From assembly GCA_964370305.1 (NCBI GenBank), contig CAYJIU010000051.1, positions 1 to 15,200 of the forward strand: a stretch of 15,200 nucleotides of DNA. Reading direction: 5' to 3'. How positions within the stretch are numbered: position 1 is the first letter of the stretch; each line of letters begins with the position of its first letter. Positions 14,697 to 15,200 of the stretch are shown here, piece after piece. Origin of the DNA: CAYJAD01 sp964370305. Lineage in GTDB: Bacteria; Desulfobacterota; Desulfovibrionia; Desulfovibrionales; Desulfovibrionaceae. The position numbers and the translations under genes are program-made. The notes under the pieces were generated by a model that had not been told where the DNA came from, did not search any database, and worked only from the letters and a program-made list of their open reading frames with translations.

Positions 14697-14729
14697 CCAT
14701 AAAATATTCCCTCTGGGAATATTTTATGG
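14697..14729 (-). terminator. 15-bp perfect hairpin in the yedE leader, possible attenuator or terminator
   Basis: CCATAAAATATTCCC (14697-14711) and GGGAATATTTTATGG (14715-14729) pair perfectly around TCT. On the minus strand the stem is followed within 8 bases by GTTTTTTG, a T-run that would suit an intrinsic terminator 70 to 100 bases before yedE. It could end an upstream transcript or attenuate yedE itself. Confidence 0.5.
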
Positions 14730-15019
14730 AAGTATTGAAAAGGAAGTTTAAATACGCAACCTTGTTAAATAATAGTGAAAACACAGAAAATTCTGCTGAT
14801 GGTGTACTTGGGAAAATGAAAAAAAGTAGAAAATGCTTAGGAGGTGATTTTATAAATTATCATAGACCCCATAGTACACAAGACCTCACACCGTGAAGTG
14901 TTAGTTCGTGTCGTCAGGTAGGGTATAAAAATAATAACATATAAAACCTTTGTAGAAATGAAATGAATTCACGGGAGGGTATTACCCCTCCCATGGGATT
15001 TTATTAAACTAAACTCTTG
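14730..15019. other. No convincing gene; one further hairpin and an unexplained Shine-Dalgarno-like site
   Basis: This stretch has no open frame with good coding signs. It holds a hairpin (GGGAGGGT at 14973-14980 with ACCCCTCCC at 14984-14992, one base bulged), a perfect ribosome-binding match AGGAGGTGAT (14839-14848) on the plus strand without a standard start codon nearby, and a GC-richer block (about 14866-14925) with weak pairing ACCT-ACAC/GTGT-AGGT. It is the expected leader if yedE is read from the promoter at 15123-15150. Confidence 0.5.
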
Positions 15020-15144
15020 CAAACTGTTCAAAAATTGTGAGATGCAATGAAACGTGAGATTTTAGGAGAGGAGTGGGGTCTTCCCCCCATGACTCGACTA
15101 AAATTTTACGTTGAAGCAGCAAATTATAATTTTTCAACAGTTTG
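15020..15144. repeat. 125-bp imperfect palindrome, MITE-like or structured RNA
   Basis: Both halves align about a centre near 15082: CAAACTGTT with AACAGTTTG at the ends, then AAAAATT with AATTTTT, AACGT with ACGTT, GATTTTAG with CTAAAATT and TGGGG with CCCCA at the centre. Between these blocks the arms diverge, so it is an old or partly paired inverted repeat. It carries no open frame. A non-autonomous mobile element or an RNA gene are both possible. Confidence 0.65.
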
Positions 15145-15150
15145 TGTCAA
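15123..15150 (-). promoter_or_regulatory. Consensus sigma-70 promoter facing yedE
   Basis: On the minus strand a perfect TTGACA (15150-15145) and a perfect TATAAT (15128-15123) are separated by 16 bases. Transcription would start near 15116 and run towards yedE through the palindrome and three more hairpins. This is the strongest promoter match in the window. Its -10 lies in the right arm of the 125-bp palindrome and its -35 just outside it. Confidence 0.65.
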
Positions 15151-15165
15151 CTAGCCTGCTAAGTG

Positions 15166-15185
15166 AAGGCGAGTAATCGCCTTTT
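15166..15185 (+). terminator. Possible terminator hairpin at the right edge
   Basis: AAGGCGA (15166-15172) and TCGCCTT (15177-15183) pair perfectly around GTAA, and two more T residues follow on the plus strand. Weaker complementarity goes on outward (TGCT/AGCA). It lies just before the minus-strand promoter, so on the minus strand it could also close an upstream gene beyond the window. Confidence 0.4.
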
Positions 15186-15200
15186 GCAAAGCAAGTTCTG

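Noticed and set aside
14830..14860. Possible 16S rRNA 3' end on the minus strand (ATCACCTCCT)
   Set aside because: Only these ten bases match; the conserved rRNA sequence before them is absent.
14618..14896. Plus-strand open frame of 92 codons upstream of yedE
   Set aside because: It reads through two perfect hairpins (14634-14673, 14697-14729), has low-complexity composition and no family resemblance.
14890..14925. tRNA-like GTTCGTGTC motif, considered as a T-arm, possibly of tRNA-Sec
   Set aside because: No acceptor stem, anticodon arm or pairing bases around it could be found.

Overview
The window looks like chromosomal DNA of an AT-rich member of the Desulfovibrionales (Desulfovibrio-like sulfate reducers). 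This is an inference from three things: the gene order psd-pssA-leuA-leuC, which I associate from memory with Desulfovibrio; a YedE/TusA-type selenium-sulfur locus; and G-run/C-run hairpins and short palindromic repeats of a kind I recall from those genomes. No rRNA, tRNA, CRISPR array or transposase gene was found.

Left part (1-4490, all minus strand): a metallophosphoesterase gene, then psd and pssA (phosphatidylethanolamine synthesis, overlapping by 4 bases), then leuA and leuC (leucine synthesis). leuC runs off the left edge and appears frameshifted near position 53. Middle part (4574-10300): fthC-type 5-formyltetrahydrofolate cyclo-ligase and pgeF (plus strand, overlapping); a pair of TraT-like lipoprotein genes (minus strand, touching by one base); then, divergent from them, topA and ppiB (plus strand). 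Convergent gene ends at about 5884-5958 and 10301-10397 carry hairpins that could end transcription from either side.

Right part (10398-15200, minus strand): yedE (YedE/YeeE transporter, selenium or sulfur type) overlaps a short TusA-like sulfur/selenium carrier gene. After a 469-base gap full of palindromic repeats come a DUF3343 Se/S-carrier-like protein, an overlapping NnrD-like ribokinase-fold protein and an AEC-family permease. Together they resemble an accessory module that imports and delivers reduced sulfur or selenium, with an unexplained kinase-like and export component. No selA, selB, selD or tRNA-Sec lies in the window.

The last 600 bases contain no convincing protein gene. They hold a consensus sigma-70 promoter facing yedE, embedded in a 125-base imperfect palindrome, followed by several strong hairpins. 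yedE may therefore have a structured leader of about 500 bases, or this may be a small RNA or mobile repeat. The most unusual points are the leuC frameshift, the DUF3343/NnrD-like/AEC operon, the yedE leader and the repeat-filled gap.
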